DNA of 64,000 bases from Hyperoplus lanceolatus (Eukaryota > Chordata > Actinopteri > Uranoscopiformes > Ammodytidae), in assembly GCA_026929865.2 (NCBI GenBank), contig CM049407.1, positions 31,959,501-32,023,500 of the forward strand, read 5' to 3'. This document shows, piece after piece, positions 46,486-58,605 of this stretch (position 1 is the stretch's first letter; each line of letters opens with the position of its first letter). Below the pieces are notes generated by a model. That model did not search any database. It saw only the letters and a list, made by a program, of their open reading frames with translations, and was not told the origin of the DNA. A program made the translations under genes and the position numbers.

Positions 46486-46690
46486 TCAGGTAGCTGGTTT
46501 TGAGGCAGCCCAGAGTTTGTTCGCTCTGAGTTAGTGGAAACTCTGGGTTTTCCGTTTCAGGTAGCAGGTTCAGCACAACCGAGAGTCAGTTACTGCGGCA
46601 AAATACGCCGTGAGTTTAACCTGCTCGGGAGGTGGTTAGACCTACCCTGAGTTGTTACGCTGCAGCTCAAACTGAAGAAAGAGTCCCTGT
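46486..46690. mobile_element. Harbinger-like terminal fragment, copy 1
   Basis: GCCCTGTTTCAGGTAGCTGG, then CCAGAGTTTGTTCGCTCTGA and CGTTTCAGGTAGCAGGTTCA. The same block recurs at 54021-54250. This terminus is common in fish PIF/Harbinger elements. The other end was not located. Confidence 0.65.
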
Positions 46691-46757
46691 CAAAACCTTA
46701 TTGTAAAGCATTACGGCCAAAACAACACTGAACTGTGGCAGAAAACAAACGCAACAT

Positions 46758-47086
46758 CTGTATTATGGGGATATATGGGATGCAGTAGGGACATACTTTT
46801 ACTTATTTATTTCATCATAACTTTGCGTCTTGGTCTTGCCTCTTGTTATTATATCCGTCGCATCCCCGGTTGTTCGCTCCGTCGATGTGACGTCACTACC
46901 GGTAAGCACTGGACTGTGGGTCAGAATCGCCCAAATAGGATGCTGTTTTCAACACTAAAAATCTCTGCCGGATCTAGTAGACAGCCAGGTATTTGTATGC
47001 ATACTAAATTGACCACAATAATTGGGACATCCTAAATCTTTTTTCTACCATACTATATAGCAGAAAGTATGGGTATTGGAATACAG
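46758..47086. mobile_element. MITE with CTGTGTTCC-type termini, copy 2
   Basis: Same family as 28417-28819; left end partly decayed, right end GTATTGGAATACAG. Confidence 0.8.
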
Positions 47087-47379
47087 CCTTGAAATATGTC
47101 TGCAATAGCCAAATTGCGTGAGAGCTCGCTTGGTGTGTGAGGTTGGAAGCGTGCACACATGCTGCTTTCATGAGCTCCTCTAGTCTAGAGCTCTGATACA
47201 GCCAATTCAGATAGAGTACAAAGCATGGAAACCTGGGCTACAGGATTTTTTCATTTATCTTTTGCAAAACCAAAATTGCCACAATTCTCAAGCGAGAATT
47301 GAAACGTGGTTAGCGTATTGTACTGTTAGTTTTATATTGAGTTTTGTGGCATCCATAGCTTCATCAGACCCGCTTCACT

Positions 47380-47861
47380 CAGTGCGGTTACATGGCACAA
47401 CTAGATTGGATTATCACATATATCGAACAAGACACTCGAACGGACCGTGTCACTTGTCTGAGTATACATGGCCTTTCAGAAATCGGATAAATGTCCGATG
47501 CATGGCTGTCTCCACTATGCTAGGTGGCGCTGTAGCCTTTTCAACCATGCTTTCAACAAGTGGTTTTAGAGCCACGTCCGGTTCCTTTCCGTCAATAACC
47601 CATGGTGCAGCCTATCACGCGTAGGCACACAAGCACAGAACGAGAAGTCCGATATGCGATATCCGATCCCTGTATACATGCAGAGAGAAAGCCGACAATG
47701 AACGAATTATTTAGGTGTTCTTATCCGACTTCTCTTGTCCGTTATTGTGCCGATTTGTGTCCGAAGTAGATCGGATAAAGGTGTTTACATGCAGTTTAAA
47801 AGTCCTGTTGAGGTCTTATTCGTTTAGTTATCCGATTATGAGTCTGCATGTAAACGCACTG
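47380..47861. mobile_element. MITE with CAGTGCGGTTACATG termini
   Basis: CAGTGCGGTTACATGGCAC at the left, CATGTAAACGCACTG at the right, with many TCCGAT/ATCGGA tracts. No ORF. Confidence 0.75.
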
Positions 47862-47959
47862 ACTGACATGCTCATGTTATATGTTCCAAAATCACGGTCT
47901 GAACTTGGAAAGACAGCTTTTAGCTTTTACCCCCCACACCGTTCAACTATCAAATAAAG

Positions 47960-49634
47960 CAGGCATGCAAACTCGTCACCTTTCGGCGAAATTCGCCGTT
48001 TTGGAAACAAAATTGTCCATCTGTGATTTGTGGAGATCCGTTGAGAAAATATTTTTTGGGGGGGGGAGCATGGACATGGAGTGACCATAGTGACTAACTA
48101 TGATTGACGGATGTTAACTCCTATCATATAAGCTTTGACGGTCATTTGGCCAATCAGAAACAGTGTTTGTCATTGAGGTGCGGTGACATCAGTCAGTCAG
48201 AGCGTCTGCAGGAAAGTTACATTTTTTTTCTCTCTGGAGCGGAGCGTTCAAGTAGCCGCAGTACTATTATTCAGTAGTATTTTACCGTGTTAATATGCCT
48301 ACTAGTATTGCCACCCGTCCCGTTTTTCCCAGAATTGTTCTCTTTTTTCACCAGCTGTCCCGGGAAAAAATAAATCAACTCCCGGGACACAATTTGTCTC
48401 GTTTTTTGGGGGGAAATGCGAAAACCTCATTTGATTTCCTTCATTCAGTAGTTAAGGCCATTTCACACGGGCCGAGGCGTTTGTTGCGCCAACTAATGCA
48501 TTCTCAATGGAGAGGCGAGCCGGGCCGGGCAGAGAGAAAGAGCAGTGTTCCGTTGTCAGGCGGCACGACAAGCGGGCAGGAGCGGTCTCAACGATCTCGG
48601 GGCCCGTTTCAAGACCCAGTGTGGGGCCCCCCACTTTTTTTTTTTTTAAATAAATAATGCTTGTGCATGCTCCCGGCGAAAATAGAAAAAAAGATTGTGG
48701 AAACCATTTGGTTCATATACGGATTATGAGATAATGGGCCCATGGGCCCAGACTCAAACATCAAGTGTCCCTTTTTTTCCTAAATCCAAGGTGGCAACCC
48801 TAGTGCCTACTCGGTTTATGTGAATCACTTTTTAAATAAATTCACGGAGTTTGCCAACCGTTGTTTTACAGCCATTTGCATTGCTTTATGCTCGCGCTGA
48901 TTAACAGCCGCGGTTGGCGGATTGTCACTCCAGATTAACGTGTCACCTCAAGTTAATAATGTGCTTTTGTCTATTGCTGTTTTCACGGTTTTTGAATGGT
49001 GCGTGGTGTTCTGGCCGTGCATGTAGTGTAGTGATTTTAGCAGATCAGCGCCGAAACAACACACTCACCTGCTTCCCCCACTATCGTCTCATTTTGCACC
49101 ATTATGTTCCTGCGCACGACTGAGGTGTGTGTGCGTGCGCGTGTGAGTGCGTGAACACGAGATTAACTATGGTGACAGAGTGTATTCTTATGTGTTATAT
49201 TGATGGTTGTGTAACAAAGATAAGGCAAATCCTGTTTGCCACAATATAAATAGTTAGTTTATTGTAAGGGAATTTGGTGTGATTGATTTGAGGCTCCATG
49301 TTATTTTCTGTCTTATTTAAAGCTGGTTTTGCCAGCATTTTTAACCGTTTTTCTAAGCTGTTTTTAACCGTTTTTCTTGGTAAATAGGCTACCTACACAC
49401 TTTGTATTGGAAACGTCAAGAAGGTTGGCTGACTAACTTGTTTTGCTCATTTTACTATTCATCTGACAACGTTTTTTTTGTCCTTAATTCTCTTCACCAG
49501 AATACACAAAATTGCTTCTCTTAAATGTTCAAATCACAAAAAAAATCTTCTGGGGGGATGCCCCCAGACCCCCCAAACCGTTGTTTGTTTTCGGGCTTCT
49601 CACCTTTTTCATGGCTCATGAGTTTGCATGCCTG
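47960..49634. mobile_element. hAT-type element (CAGGCATGCAAACTC termini)
   Basis: CAGGCATGCAAACTCGTCACC and GGCTCATGAGTTTGCATGCCTG are inverted ends. ATAAAG adjoins both. A second hAT sits inside at 48303. No transposase frame. Confidence 0.82.
48303..48802. mobile_element. Nested hAT-type element (TAGTATTGCCACC terminus)
   Basis: TAGTATTGCCACCCGTCCCG and GGTGGCAACCCTA ends; flanks ATGCCTAC and GTGCCTAC (7 of 8 match). Confidence 0.82.
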
Positions 49635-49688
49635 ATAAAGGCAAAAACACCCCCCAAAATAAATAGGGAACACTGTTTTACACTTGAT

Positions 49689-51726
49689 CAGGCCTGGTTC
49701 TAGACAGTCAGATTAGGGTGGGCCTGTAGAAATTTTAGGTGGGCACACTGGGCAGAGAGACCGAAGATGCGAGCGCGCGAGCTAAAATTTTTTGCCCTTG
49801 TAAGATCTCTGCGTCTGATTTTTGGCACATTTACTCTGAATTGTGTAGAACACAATATAAATAAACTTTGAGTGTTGCTGTGTGGGAGATTTGATTCTTG
49901 CATGTTTTTTTTTCTCCAAAATGTTTATGAATAACATATAATATACATTATATACAACATAATGTATTTTTTTTTAACGCAGTATTAACTGTAGGCAGCC
50001 TGAGCTGATTGAAGAGAAAGCTTTGGGGCTGGGCAACCTGGATGGTGGTAGTCCAGAGCTATATACTATACACATAGATATATAGTATTTCCACTATTGG
50101 CTCCAATGTCCAGCTGGGTGAAAATAGTAGCCAGCCGAGGTCACAACTCTGCTAGGGGGGTCCGGGGGTATGCCCCCCCCCCGGGAGATTTTTTTTTACC
50201 TTTTTAAAGTGAAATGCATGAATCTGGTAGCCTGGAAATCCAGACCCTGATATCTTGAACGATAGAGGGTCTGGCCACGATCAATAGTAATTTCCAACTC
50301 AAGGGGCGGCTCCTACTCGTGCATTTCAAATGCCACTGCACGCAGTTGGATAGCACTACAACCAATCAGAGCGATGCACAAGGCGACGTAAGCCCCTTTC
50401 GTTTACCGAATAGCTGTTAAACTGTTAAATTAAACGTTTGCCGTTGTCGGTCGGCAAAATAGAACATTCCACTTACTTGCTAATGAAAGATTTGAGTGCC
50501 GTCTTCCAAATCGTTAAGGGTCGAGGCCAAAGCATTCTCAAACTCACACAACATATCCGCAGCCATCTTTGATGTTTACTATCACGGCTTCGACGTCGCA
50601 TGCACGTCACTTTCGTCATCCGGTTACGTCCTCCCCAGAGTACCATATAAGGGGCTCTGGCGCGCCCATATTAGATAGAACCAATTGAAACCATAGCCAG
50701 ATTTCTGGCTTTCTTGATAAAGCTTCAACGGAGCGTGTCCAGACCAACACGCGCAGCAAATTTAATTTGCCAGCGCCTAGTGGCAGGTCTGGGAATGCCA
50801 GGCTATGAATCTGGTGCACTTTGAGAGAAAAATTAAGAGGCTAAATCTGAGGAATTTTGTGTGAACAAATAATTTGGAGACACTGGGTCGGATGAATTAG
50901 AAGCTATTGAAGAAAGACACATGGATTTTCCATAGAAATATACATTTGAAATAATATAAAAATATTATGCAGGGTCCTCTGGGATGGGCTTGGTGCTATT
51001 TTTCTTTTACGGGACATATTTTTCTGTAATATAATGAATTCATTTAAATGCAGTGAGAGGAACGAAGCAGAAGAACTCTGTTGTCCGGTTATCTTTTTTT
51101 CCACAGACAAGGCTGAACTAGGCTATAGACTATACACAGTGCATGGGCAACTGAGGGCAGCCCCATTTTCAAATATTGTTAAATAAACTCAATACTAACT
51201 GTGCATGCCATGGACTTGAACGTGACGTGATCAGTTAACCTCGGATTACCTCCCAGATGAACTGATTAAATTATTAAGCTATTAACTATCTACCAAAACA
51301 TTGTATTCCTTTTATTGTATGATAATTTACATTTACATAATATGATGTTTATATCAAACACACAAACTAAAAAAATAAATAAATAAAAAAATAAATTGGG
51401 GGGGCCCCCCTAAGCAACCGCTCATTTCGCTTATGCCTTGGGCCGGCTCAGCTGACCAGTGACCACTATAAGCGGGTGGGTAACTTGGAGGCAGGCTGTC
51501 CTGCCCACCCAATAATACAATTAGAAGCAATGCATGGTAATGGTATATTCTTTAGTATTAATTAATTGTCTGAATTTTATTTTACATTTTCTTGGACAGC
51601 GAATGAAAAGGTCCGTCCGATAGTGGGTCTGGACTTCCACCTAAAAAAAAAAATTTTTTTTTTTGATTGGGTGGACACAGCCCACATTTGGGTGGGCACG
51701 GCCCACCCTGGCTACCGCCGGCCCTG
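49689..51726. mobile_element. hAT element (CAGGCCTGGTTCTAG .. CCGCCGGCCCTG), 8-bp TSD
   Basis: CACTTGAT on both sides (49681-49688 and 51727-51734). Contains GGGTGGGCAC/GTGGGCACGGCCC tracts near both ends and the nested MITE at 50228. No transposase. Confidence 0.9.
50228..50805. mobile_element. Mutator-like MITE, copy 1, 9-bp TSD
   Basis: TAGCCTGGAAATCCAGACCC and GGTCTGGGAATGCCAGGCTA are inverted ends; TGAATCTGG (9 bp) lies on both sides (50219-50227 and 50806-50814). A 9-bp TSD points to the Mutator group. Confidence 0.88.
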
Positions 51727-51835
51727 CACTTGATACTGAACACTTGGTTGTGTTCAGTATCTTTCATTGGATGATAGCATGCTCTGGCTGCTTCCACTCT
51801 GAATCCTCTCTGATATGTTCTGTCTCCTGTAACAG

Positions 51836-51955
51836 TTCCCAAGCCTCCTGACTGGACCGTGCTGATAGCCGTGGTGTTGTCCATCGGAGGTTCAGCCCTG
51901 CTGGTTCTGCTCATTCTCGGAATCCTCTTCTGCTACAAGCGCAGAGGAGAAAAAC
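51836..51955 (+). CDS. igsf5: IGSF5 exon: transmembrane segment
   Basis: Acceptor TAACAG, donor C|GTAAGG, phase 1 in and 1 out. It begins VPKPPDWTVLIAVVLSIGGS, runs through one hydrophobic helix (ALLVLLILGILFCY) and ends with a basic stop-transfer (KRRGEK). This makes the protein a type I membrane protein. It lies directly after a hAT insertion that ends 110 bp upstream. Confidence 0.92.
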
Positions 51956-52020
51956 GTAAGGCCCTCATTATAGTCTAGGTCCTGGGTAAGAAGATTTGTA
52001 TGCGCTTCATTTAGCGGAGA

Positions 52021-52300
52021 ATATCTCAAATCAAATCAAATCAGTTTTATTTGTATAGCCCAATATCACAAATAGACATTTTCCTCAGTGGGCTTTACAT
52101 TCCATACAATATGATGCAATATGACACCCTGCCCTTACACCCTTAGCTCGGCTAAGAAAAAACTCCTAGTAAAAAACCCTTTACCGGGATTAAAAAATTT
52201 GAAGAAATCTCAGGGACAGTTGACAAAGTAAGGGATCCCTCTCCCAGGACGGACATACTGCAATAGATGTCATAAGTAGAGAAAATCACAAAGGAATTTG
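52021..52300 (-). mobile_element. LINE/SINE 3' end, widespread fish repeat
   Basis: Starts with (AAATC)n and TTTTATTTGTATAGCCCAAT, then AAAAAACTCCTAGTAAAAAA and GGATCCCTCTCCCAGGACGG. Long known from fish genomes as a non-LTR 3' tail; class from memory. Confidence 0.75.
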
Positions 52301-52551
52301 ATCAGCGCATACAAAACTTTCCCAGGACCTCCACTATTATATCAGTCTAACAAAACTTGTGTCCAAAAATCACAGTAGTCATAGTTTTGACCTTTGTCTG
52401 AGGGCAGGATTTGCTGAAGAATCATAACGAAAATGAGACTGCAGTGCATTTTCAATACATGGCAATAAGCAGAAAGTTTTAAGTGATTGGTTCAACCCAC
52501 CCCGTGGTATGCCTTACATGAACTCATTTGTTATTTTACAATCCTCTCCAG

Positions 52552-52576
52552 AAGCCAACTACCAAGATGAAATGAG
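52552..52576 (+). CDS. igsf5: IGSF5 25-bp micro-exon
   Basis: Acceptor CTCTCCAG, donor AG|GTAAGA. With flanking bases it reads QANYQDEMR, which matches the SYQNEI-type motif just inside the membrane in IGSF5. Phase 1 in, 2 out. Confidence 0.85.
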
Positions 52577-52692
52577 GTAAGAAAACTACTATAATTATGA
52601 ATATTTTGATTTGATTCCTTGTACCTCTAATAATGGCATGTATGTTAACATACAGTAAATTACCTATTGTATTTCATGTGTGTGTGTAGCAG

Positions 52693-52784
52693 GAGAGTGC
52701 GTACACAGAGCCAGATAGGTGGTGTCAATGCAGAACAGAAACAGGGTAAAGAGAACGCAGGATATGTTCCAGAGGATCAAACAA
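52693..52784 (+). CDS. igsf5: IGSF5 cytoplasmic exon
   Basis: Acceptor GTAGCAG (an alternative TAG lies three bases upstream), donor A|GTAAGA. It reads RVRTQSQIGGVNAEQKQGKE then NAGYVPEDQT; the GKENxGY motif is conserved in IGSF5 tails. Confidence 0.88.
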
Positions 52785-52929
52785 GTAAGACTGATGATGG
52801 CATGTAAATAGAGACACACACAAGATTTATGTGAAGACCTTTGGCAAGTTGAGACTTTATCACCATGCTCTACCATGCTATACCTAGTCATTATCTGATC
52901 ATGACTAATCAAAACTTCTATTTTCACAG

Positions 52930-52994
52930 GTGTTTCTCCCAGTGAATTCAATGACAGTGGCTTTTTCCAGGCAAATGGCTCCAATATTGCTGAG
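52930..52994 (+). CDS. igsf5: IGSF5 cytoplasmic exon
   Basis: Acceptor TTCACAG, donor GAG|GTAGGG. Reads SVSPSEFNDSGFFQANGSNI then AE; ends in phase 0, as the last exon requires. Confidence 0.82.
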
Positions 52995-53100
52995 GTAGGG
53001 TAATCATTTTTTGGGGGTTTACACAATGATAAGCAGTTGTATAAATTAGCTTGTAGTGGTATGCATATAGCCAAAGTAATGGGGGAAAGAATAATCAGGT

Positions 53101-53330
53101 ACCACCAGGGTTGCAAAATTCAGAGAATTTTCAAAGTGGGAAACTTTCCATGGGAATGAATGTAAATTTATGGGAATTAACAGAAATTTTGTAAATAAAC
53201 GAGAATGTATTCAATTTAAGGTTGAACCTTAAAGGCACAGGCAACCCAAATGCACTCAATCTTCTTACTATGTTACTTCAGTCCTGGCAAACGTTATAGA
53301 CAGTAAAAAGCAGTTTTTTCAACTAAGTTT
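53101..53330. mobile_element. MITE-like fragment (AGGGTTGCAAAATTC)
   Basis: CCAGGGTTGCAAAATTCAGA and GTGGGAAACTTTCCATGGGA are a widespread fish hAT-type MITE start; right end not found. Confidence 0.6.
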
Positions 53331-53579
53331 TATAATATTTATACGGAGCCCCTTTGGTGACATCTGGGGGGGAAAACAATTATTGTTTGCACAACTTAAT
53401 CTGTGGGAACAAGATAATATGTTGTGGCCACAATTTAATAATTCGTGGGAACAAGATAATTATGTTGAGGCCACGTCTGTAGCTAAGATGTGTCTCACTC
53501 TCGTGTGAGACACATCAGCTGGTCAGAACGATGCAGCGTGCACGTCCTCCCCAAATATTACAAGAGCGCAAGCGCTACT

Positions 53580-53850
53580 GTTCTGCTGATGCAAAGGGAA
53601 GTGGGCAAAATGCTACCAGTTCCATAAGCATAGATGTCAAACTTAAAAGTAGTCCCAAAATGCAATGCTTTGGTTAGGTTAGGCAACACAACAATGTGGC
53701 TGCAACAGCGTGACAGTCGAAAAAGTCACATGATCGCTGCAACGACAAAGCTGTGGACAGGGCAAATAATGCCATCAGTGATATTCAACTTGACCGTATC
53801 AACAGGCTCGAATAAGTGCTCTGAGAGCCCCAGCACTGTTACTGACTCCC
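53580..53850 (+). repeat. Dispersed repeat related to 26450-27000
   Basis: See that entry; orientation is opposite. Confidence 0.7.
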
Positions 53851-54020
53851 AGCGCGTAAAAGCTTGCCTTCTATACTCATACAGAGAATGGGTAGATAAA
53901 GCCCAGGCACTCTGTATCTTCTCCTCCAATACTAGCAGGCACTGCTGTTCATAAACTGCCACCATTTCGACTAGTGCAGGGAATGGAGGAAAATCTTTGT
54001 CCCGTGTGTCAAAGCGCACC

Positions 54021-54260
54021 GGGGCCTGTTTCAGGTAGCTGGTTTAGAGGCAACCCAGAGTTTGTTCGCTCTGAGTTGGTGGAAACTCTCGGTTTTCCGT
54101 TTCAGGTAGCAGGTTCAGCGCAACCGAGAGTCAGTTACTGCGGCAACATACGCCGTGGGTCTCACCTGCTGGATAGGTGATTTGACCTACTCTGAGTTTG
54201 TTTTCACTTTACGCTGCAGCTCCGACTGAAGAAAGAGTGTCACTGTCACACGAGTCCCTG
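54021..54260. mobile_element. Harbinger-like terminal fragment, copy 2
   Basis: GGCCTGTTTCAGGTAGCTGG and following 200 bp match 46486-46690. Confidence 0.65.
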
Positions 54261-55091
54261 TACAGTTTGAAGCAAAATCACTCCATAGAAATCTCCATCG
54301 GGATGTTTTTATCATTTCCTGATGATTTTACGTTTGATCGATCAATTCTCTGAACAGTAGCCTTGTTCTCAGCCCTCTTGTCGTTCATATAGGCGGCCAC
54401 CTTACACATTGTGACATGCTCTACATTTAGATTAATAAACCTATTTGTATTGTATGCTTTTTAACGTCTGTGCCACTGAACAGATTTCTGTCAGGAGGAT
54501 TAATGTAACGCTGCGGCTGCACGCAATCGTTACTGTTAACTTGTGCGATCCAAAAGTCACAGACGAGCCTCGTTAAATTGCCTAATATGAATATAAAAAT
54601 TATATAATAATTTAAACTGTGATCAGTTGAGGAAAATGGATCTGGTAAGCTGAGCGCACGAGCAGAATTTTTTTGCCCTTGTAAGATCTCTGCGCCTGCT
54701 TTTTGGCACAGTTACTGTAATGTTAGTTTTTAGACACATCACTGCTGAAGGGGGGATTATCATGATAACACTGCTACCAGAAGCTTTCCATATCAGCCAC
54801 CTTCTATGAAAAGCAGAAGTATTAAATTTTCTTAGAAAATAAATACATAAAATATACAGAATAATTTGCCTTCAGAACCATCACAAAGACACCTCAGAAC
54901 TTGATGAAATATCACAGTATCTCTGAATTGAAAATCTACTGCAGCTGGCAGAAATACTGATAGAAAAGAATATTGAATTAAGTAGTTAAATTGCAAGGAA
55001 AAACAAATCTAATTTACATATTTTTTTAAACCTGTTTAGTTTCCAAATTTTTCATGAATTAAAAAGTTTTTATAAACATCACCCTTTTTTA

Positions 55092-57106
55092 TAGTCTGGA
55101 AATCCAGACCCTGATATCTTGAACGATAGAGGGTCTGGCCACGATCAATAGTAATTTCCAACTCGTGCATTTCAAATGCCACTACATGCAGTTGGATAGC
55201 ACTACAACCAATCAGAGCGATGCAAAAGGTGACATATTAAGCCCCGTTCATTTAGCGAACAGCTGTTAAACTGTTAAATTAAGCTTTCGCCGTGGTCGGT
55301 CGGCAAAACAGAACATTCCACTTACTTGCTAATGAAAGATTTGAGTGCCGTCTACCAAATCGTAACAGGTCGAGGCCAAAGCAGTCTCAAACTCACAACA
55401 TATCCGCTGCCATCTTTGATGTTTACTATCACGGCTTCGACGTCGCATGCACGTCACTAGTACTCGAGTTGAGGGGGGATGGCATCCCCTTGGAAATAAA
55501 GATCGCAAAATCATCCCCCTTCTAAATCGGCCATCCCCCCATCCCATCCCCTGTTATTTTATCAATGAATGTGGAAGTATTACCACTATTTCAACATTTA
55601 GTAACACTGGCACTTAGGCTGCCGGTACTCCACTATGCCCTCGATATTGGCACTAGCCAGGGGCAGGGAAAATGTATTTCTATTTTTTCAGCCAATTAAA
55701 AAATGTGTAATATTCTATTACCATTCCTAGCTTCTGATTGGGTGGGCACGGCGAAAGCCCGCCTCCAAAATCACCCATCACCTGCTTTTCTGTGGTCAAC
55801 TGTCAATCACGTCCACAGAGCGCAGTTTCTCCTTTGCAAAGGCAGTTAGTAGGCTCGCAGCAACTTTTTTCACACGTTAACTTGTTCTTTCGGTTAGTAA
55901 ATGCGGTGCGCAAAAGCTCATTCACTTCCTACTCTATCCAAACCGTCTTACACAACTTTTTGTGTAGCGTATCGCTTATTTAAGCTTGTAAACAAGCCTA
56001 GTGCTGCTTCCGCCTCCAACGATGCTGCTGCTGGCACATCGGGGGGTCACTGCCCCCTCAATAAGCGCTCCCCCAAAGCCTTCTCTTCTATTGGCCCAGG
56101 CTGCCTACTGTGAATATATTTTCAGGTTGATGCAAGTGGCGATTAAAAAAAATAAACAAAAGGGTGATGTTTATAAAAACGTTTTTGTTTTTATTCATGA
56201 AAAAACTGGAAAGAAAACATGCAAGCACAGCCCACAGGAACGATCAAAGTCGATAGCACATTGTGTTCTACAGGTTTTATTTATTTATTTATTTTACATA
56301 AATAATTTTACAAATTGTCTGGATCATTCCTTAATATCAGTTTTTCTGACGGCACCCATACAGCATTGATGTGTCTAAAAGCTCACATTACATTAACTGT
56401 GCCAAAAAGCAAGCGCAAAGATCTTGCAAGGGCAAAACATTTCATCTTAGGTGTCTCTGTCCACCTATTAGGCCTATATCCATCAGCCCACCACCTGAAT
56501 GGAGCGGCTGTTCAATCTCTGCTAGACAACCTTGTATGTTCTTGTTGTTGTCGTCGCTGTTTGTATTGTTTTATGTTCTTTTGTATTATCTGGACTTAGA
56601 GTCTGTAATACAATTATCTATCTATCTATCTATCTGCGTCTTGACTCTAAAGATTCAGAATATTACAATGGTTTACTGATTTGCAAACTAATATGTGAAT
56701 AAGGGAGTACTGGCACTCCTCCCCCCCATTTCAAGCACTGAATATAATATAATAAGTATCTCTATCTGTGCTTAAACAATAATCAAAAGGGTACACCATG
56801 GTCTCCCATCATATGCGCGGTCATCAGCACAAATGATCTGTCCTTAAACGTTAAAGCCAATCCACCATCCCCCCTGATTATTTTTTTACATCTCGAATAC
56901 TGCACGTCACTGTCGTCATCCGGTTACGTCCGCCCCAGAGTACCACACAAAGGGCTCTGGCGCGCCTGTATTAGATAGAACCAATTGAAACGTGAGTCAG
57001 GATTTCTGGACTTCCTGAAAAAGCTTCAATGGAGAGTGCCCAGACCAACAGGTGCAGCAAAATTAATTTGCCAGCGCCTAGTGGCAGGTCTGGGAATGCC
57101 AGGCTA
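55092..57106. mobile_element. Mutator-like MITE, copy 2, 9-bp TSD, split by a hAT
   Basis: TAGTCTGGAAATCCAGACCC and GGTCTGGGAATGCCAGGCTA ends, with CCTTTTTTA at 55083-55091 and 57107-57115. Copy 1 shows the uninterrupted body. The 1.45-kb hAT at 55458 accounts for the extra length. Confidence 0.9.
55458..56902. mobile_element. hAT element inside the Mutator-like MITE, 8-bp TSD
   Basis: TAGTACTCGAG and CTCGAATACTG ends; CACGTCAC at 55450-55457 and 56903-56910. Copy 1 of the MITE (50590-50620) gives the empty site. Its interior contains a segment (55730-56140) that recurs inverted at 57120-57545. A TATC microsatellite lies at 56616-56635. Confidence 0.9.
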
Positions 57107-57119
57107 CCTTTTTTATGTA

Positions 57120-57545
57120 TTTGTTTTAAATCGCACCTTGCATCAACCTGAAAACCCATAGGCAATATTAACAGTAGGCAGCCTGAGCCGATAGAAGAGA
57201 AAGCTTTGGGGGAGCGCTTGATGAGTAACGTTCACAAACAGTGCCCCTCCGATGCAGCAGCATCGTGAGAGGAGGAAGCAGCACTAGGCTTGTTTACAGG
57301 CTTAAATAACCGATACATTGCACAGAAAGTTTTGTAAGTCGGTTTGGATAAAGTAGGAAGTGAATGAGCTTTTGTTAACAGCATTTACTAACCGAAAGAA
57401 CAGGTTAACGTATGAAAAAAGTCAACGAGTAGCGGTAGTGTTCTAACTGCCTTTGCAAAGGAGGGACTGCGCTCTGTGGACGTGCAGATGATGGGTGAAT
57501 TTGGAGGCGGTCTGTTGCCGTGCCCACCCAATCAGAAGCTAGGAA
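57120..57545. repeat. Inverted copy of 55730-56140
   Basis: Shared inverted tracts include AGTAGGCAGCCTGAGCCGAT, GAAAGCTTTGGGGGAGCGCT, and AGCACTAGGCTTGTTTACAG. Confidence 0.85.
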
Positions 57546-57971
57546 TGGTCCTGATATAGTAAATAGGGGAGAGTGGCCTAAGTTGTGCATTTTGGAAGTT
57601 GTGCCACCCCTTGTTTCTAGAAAACCGTGGAAGAAATTGGAAATGTGACCACATATTTAAGAAGAGCCATCCATTTGACTAATCCTGTAAAGAAGGTAGA
57701 CACAAGGAATAAGATATAAGCACATTTAAGCTCAAAAAACTGTGTTTTGCCTTTCAAAGTAAAATTTCCATTATCAAGGTTTTTTGATTATTGTGTCTGA
57801 ACAATTATAGACAAGTTTGAAAACATTTGACACATGTTTTAGTGCTTTGGTATGCTACATTTTGAGTCTATACAGTTAGCACAATGTCAGCACTAAATTG
57901 CTGCATCATGCTTATTATCCAAATTTCTGGGATTGGGGTGATTTGTGCCAAAGGGCCTGGGTGAGTTATAA

Positions 57972-58300
57972 GTAAGTAAGTAAGTAAGTAAGTAAAATGT
58001 ATTTATAAAAGCACATTTATGACAGTTTGCACTGTCCAAAGTGCTGTACATAGTGCATTCAGTAGGTAAACAATGAAGGTAAAATAACAATATCCAAAAT
58101 AAAAGACGTAAAGCCCATACATCCACATAAACACAGATAGTAGTGCAGAGGTAAGATAGTTAATGGGGAGGAAACACCAGGGTGTACACATGGGTTTTGA
58201 GCCTTGATTTAAAGGCAGAAATGTAGGGGAATCACATTTGTTAGGTGGCAGTTGGTTCCACAAGCACGGAGCAACTAGTGCAAAGTACATTTCTGAGAGT
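57972..58300 (-). mobile_element. LINE/SINE 3' fragment with (AAGT)n end
   Basis: (AAGT)n then ATTTATAAAAGCACATTTAT and CCAAAGTGCTGTACATAGTG, the usual tail of a fish non-LTR repeat. Confidence 0.65.
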
Positions 58301-58312
58301 TGAGCCAGTGGC

Positions 58313-58490
58313 ATGGCTGTATACGCTGGTCACCAAAAGAAAGTGATTGTCTATAGTAGCTCAGAAGAGAGTGACATCTCAATTCCACTTAACGACACCA
58401 CTGATGAGAGTTCAGATGGCCAGAAAGATGATGATGGTGACTTTGTCATTGTGAGCTTTGCAGGTAAAACCATTAGATCTGCTAGGCCTT
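58313..58490 (+). pseudogene. Transposase C-terminal fragment (Pogo/Jerky-like)
   Basis: The frame reads KKVIVYSSSEESDISIPLND, then DESSDGQKDDDGDFVIVSFA, an acidic linker followed by GDFVxVxFAGK. Fish Pogo/CENP-B-type transposases end this way. GCAG|GTAAAA after FA may be a splice donor. No DDE core is present in the element, so it is an internal-deletion derivative. Confidence 0.5.
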
Positions 58491-58605
58491 GTTTAAGAAA
58501 ATTGTCCTTCAATCTTTGTCAACTATTTACTTTATTTACTTTAAATACACCTTAAATAAATGATTGTCGAATGGATTTGTCTTGCATTACAGTTGATGAG
58601 ATATA

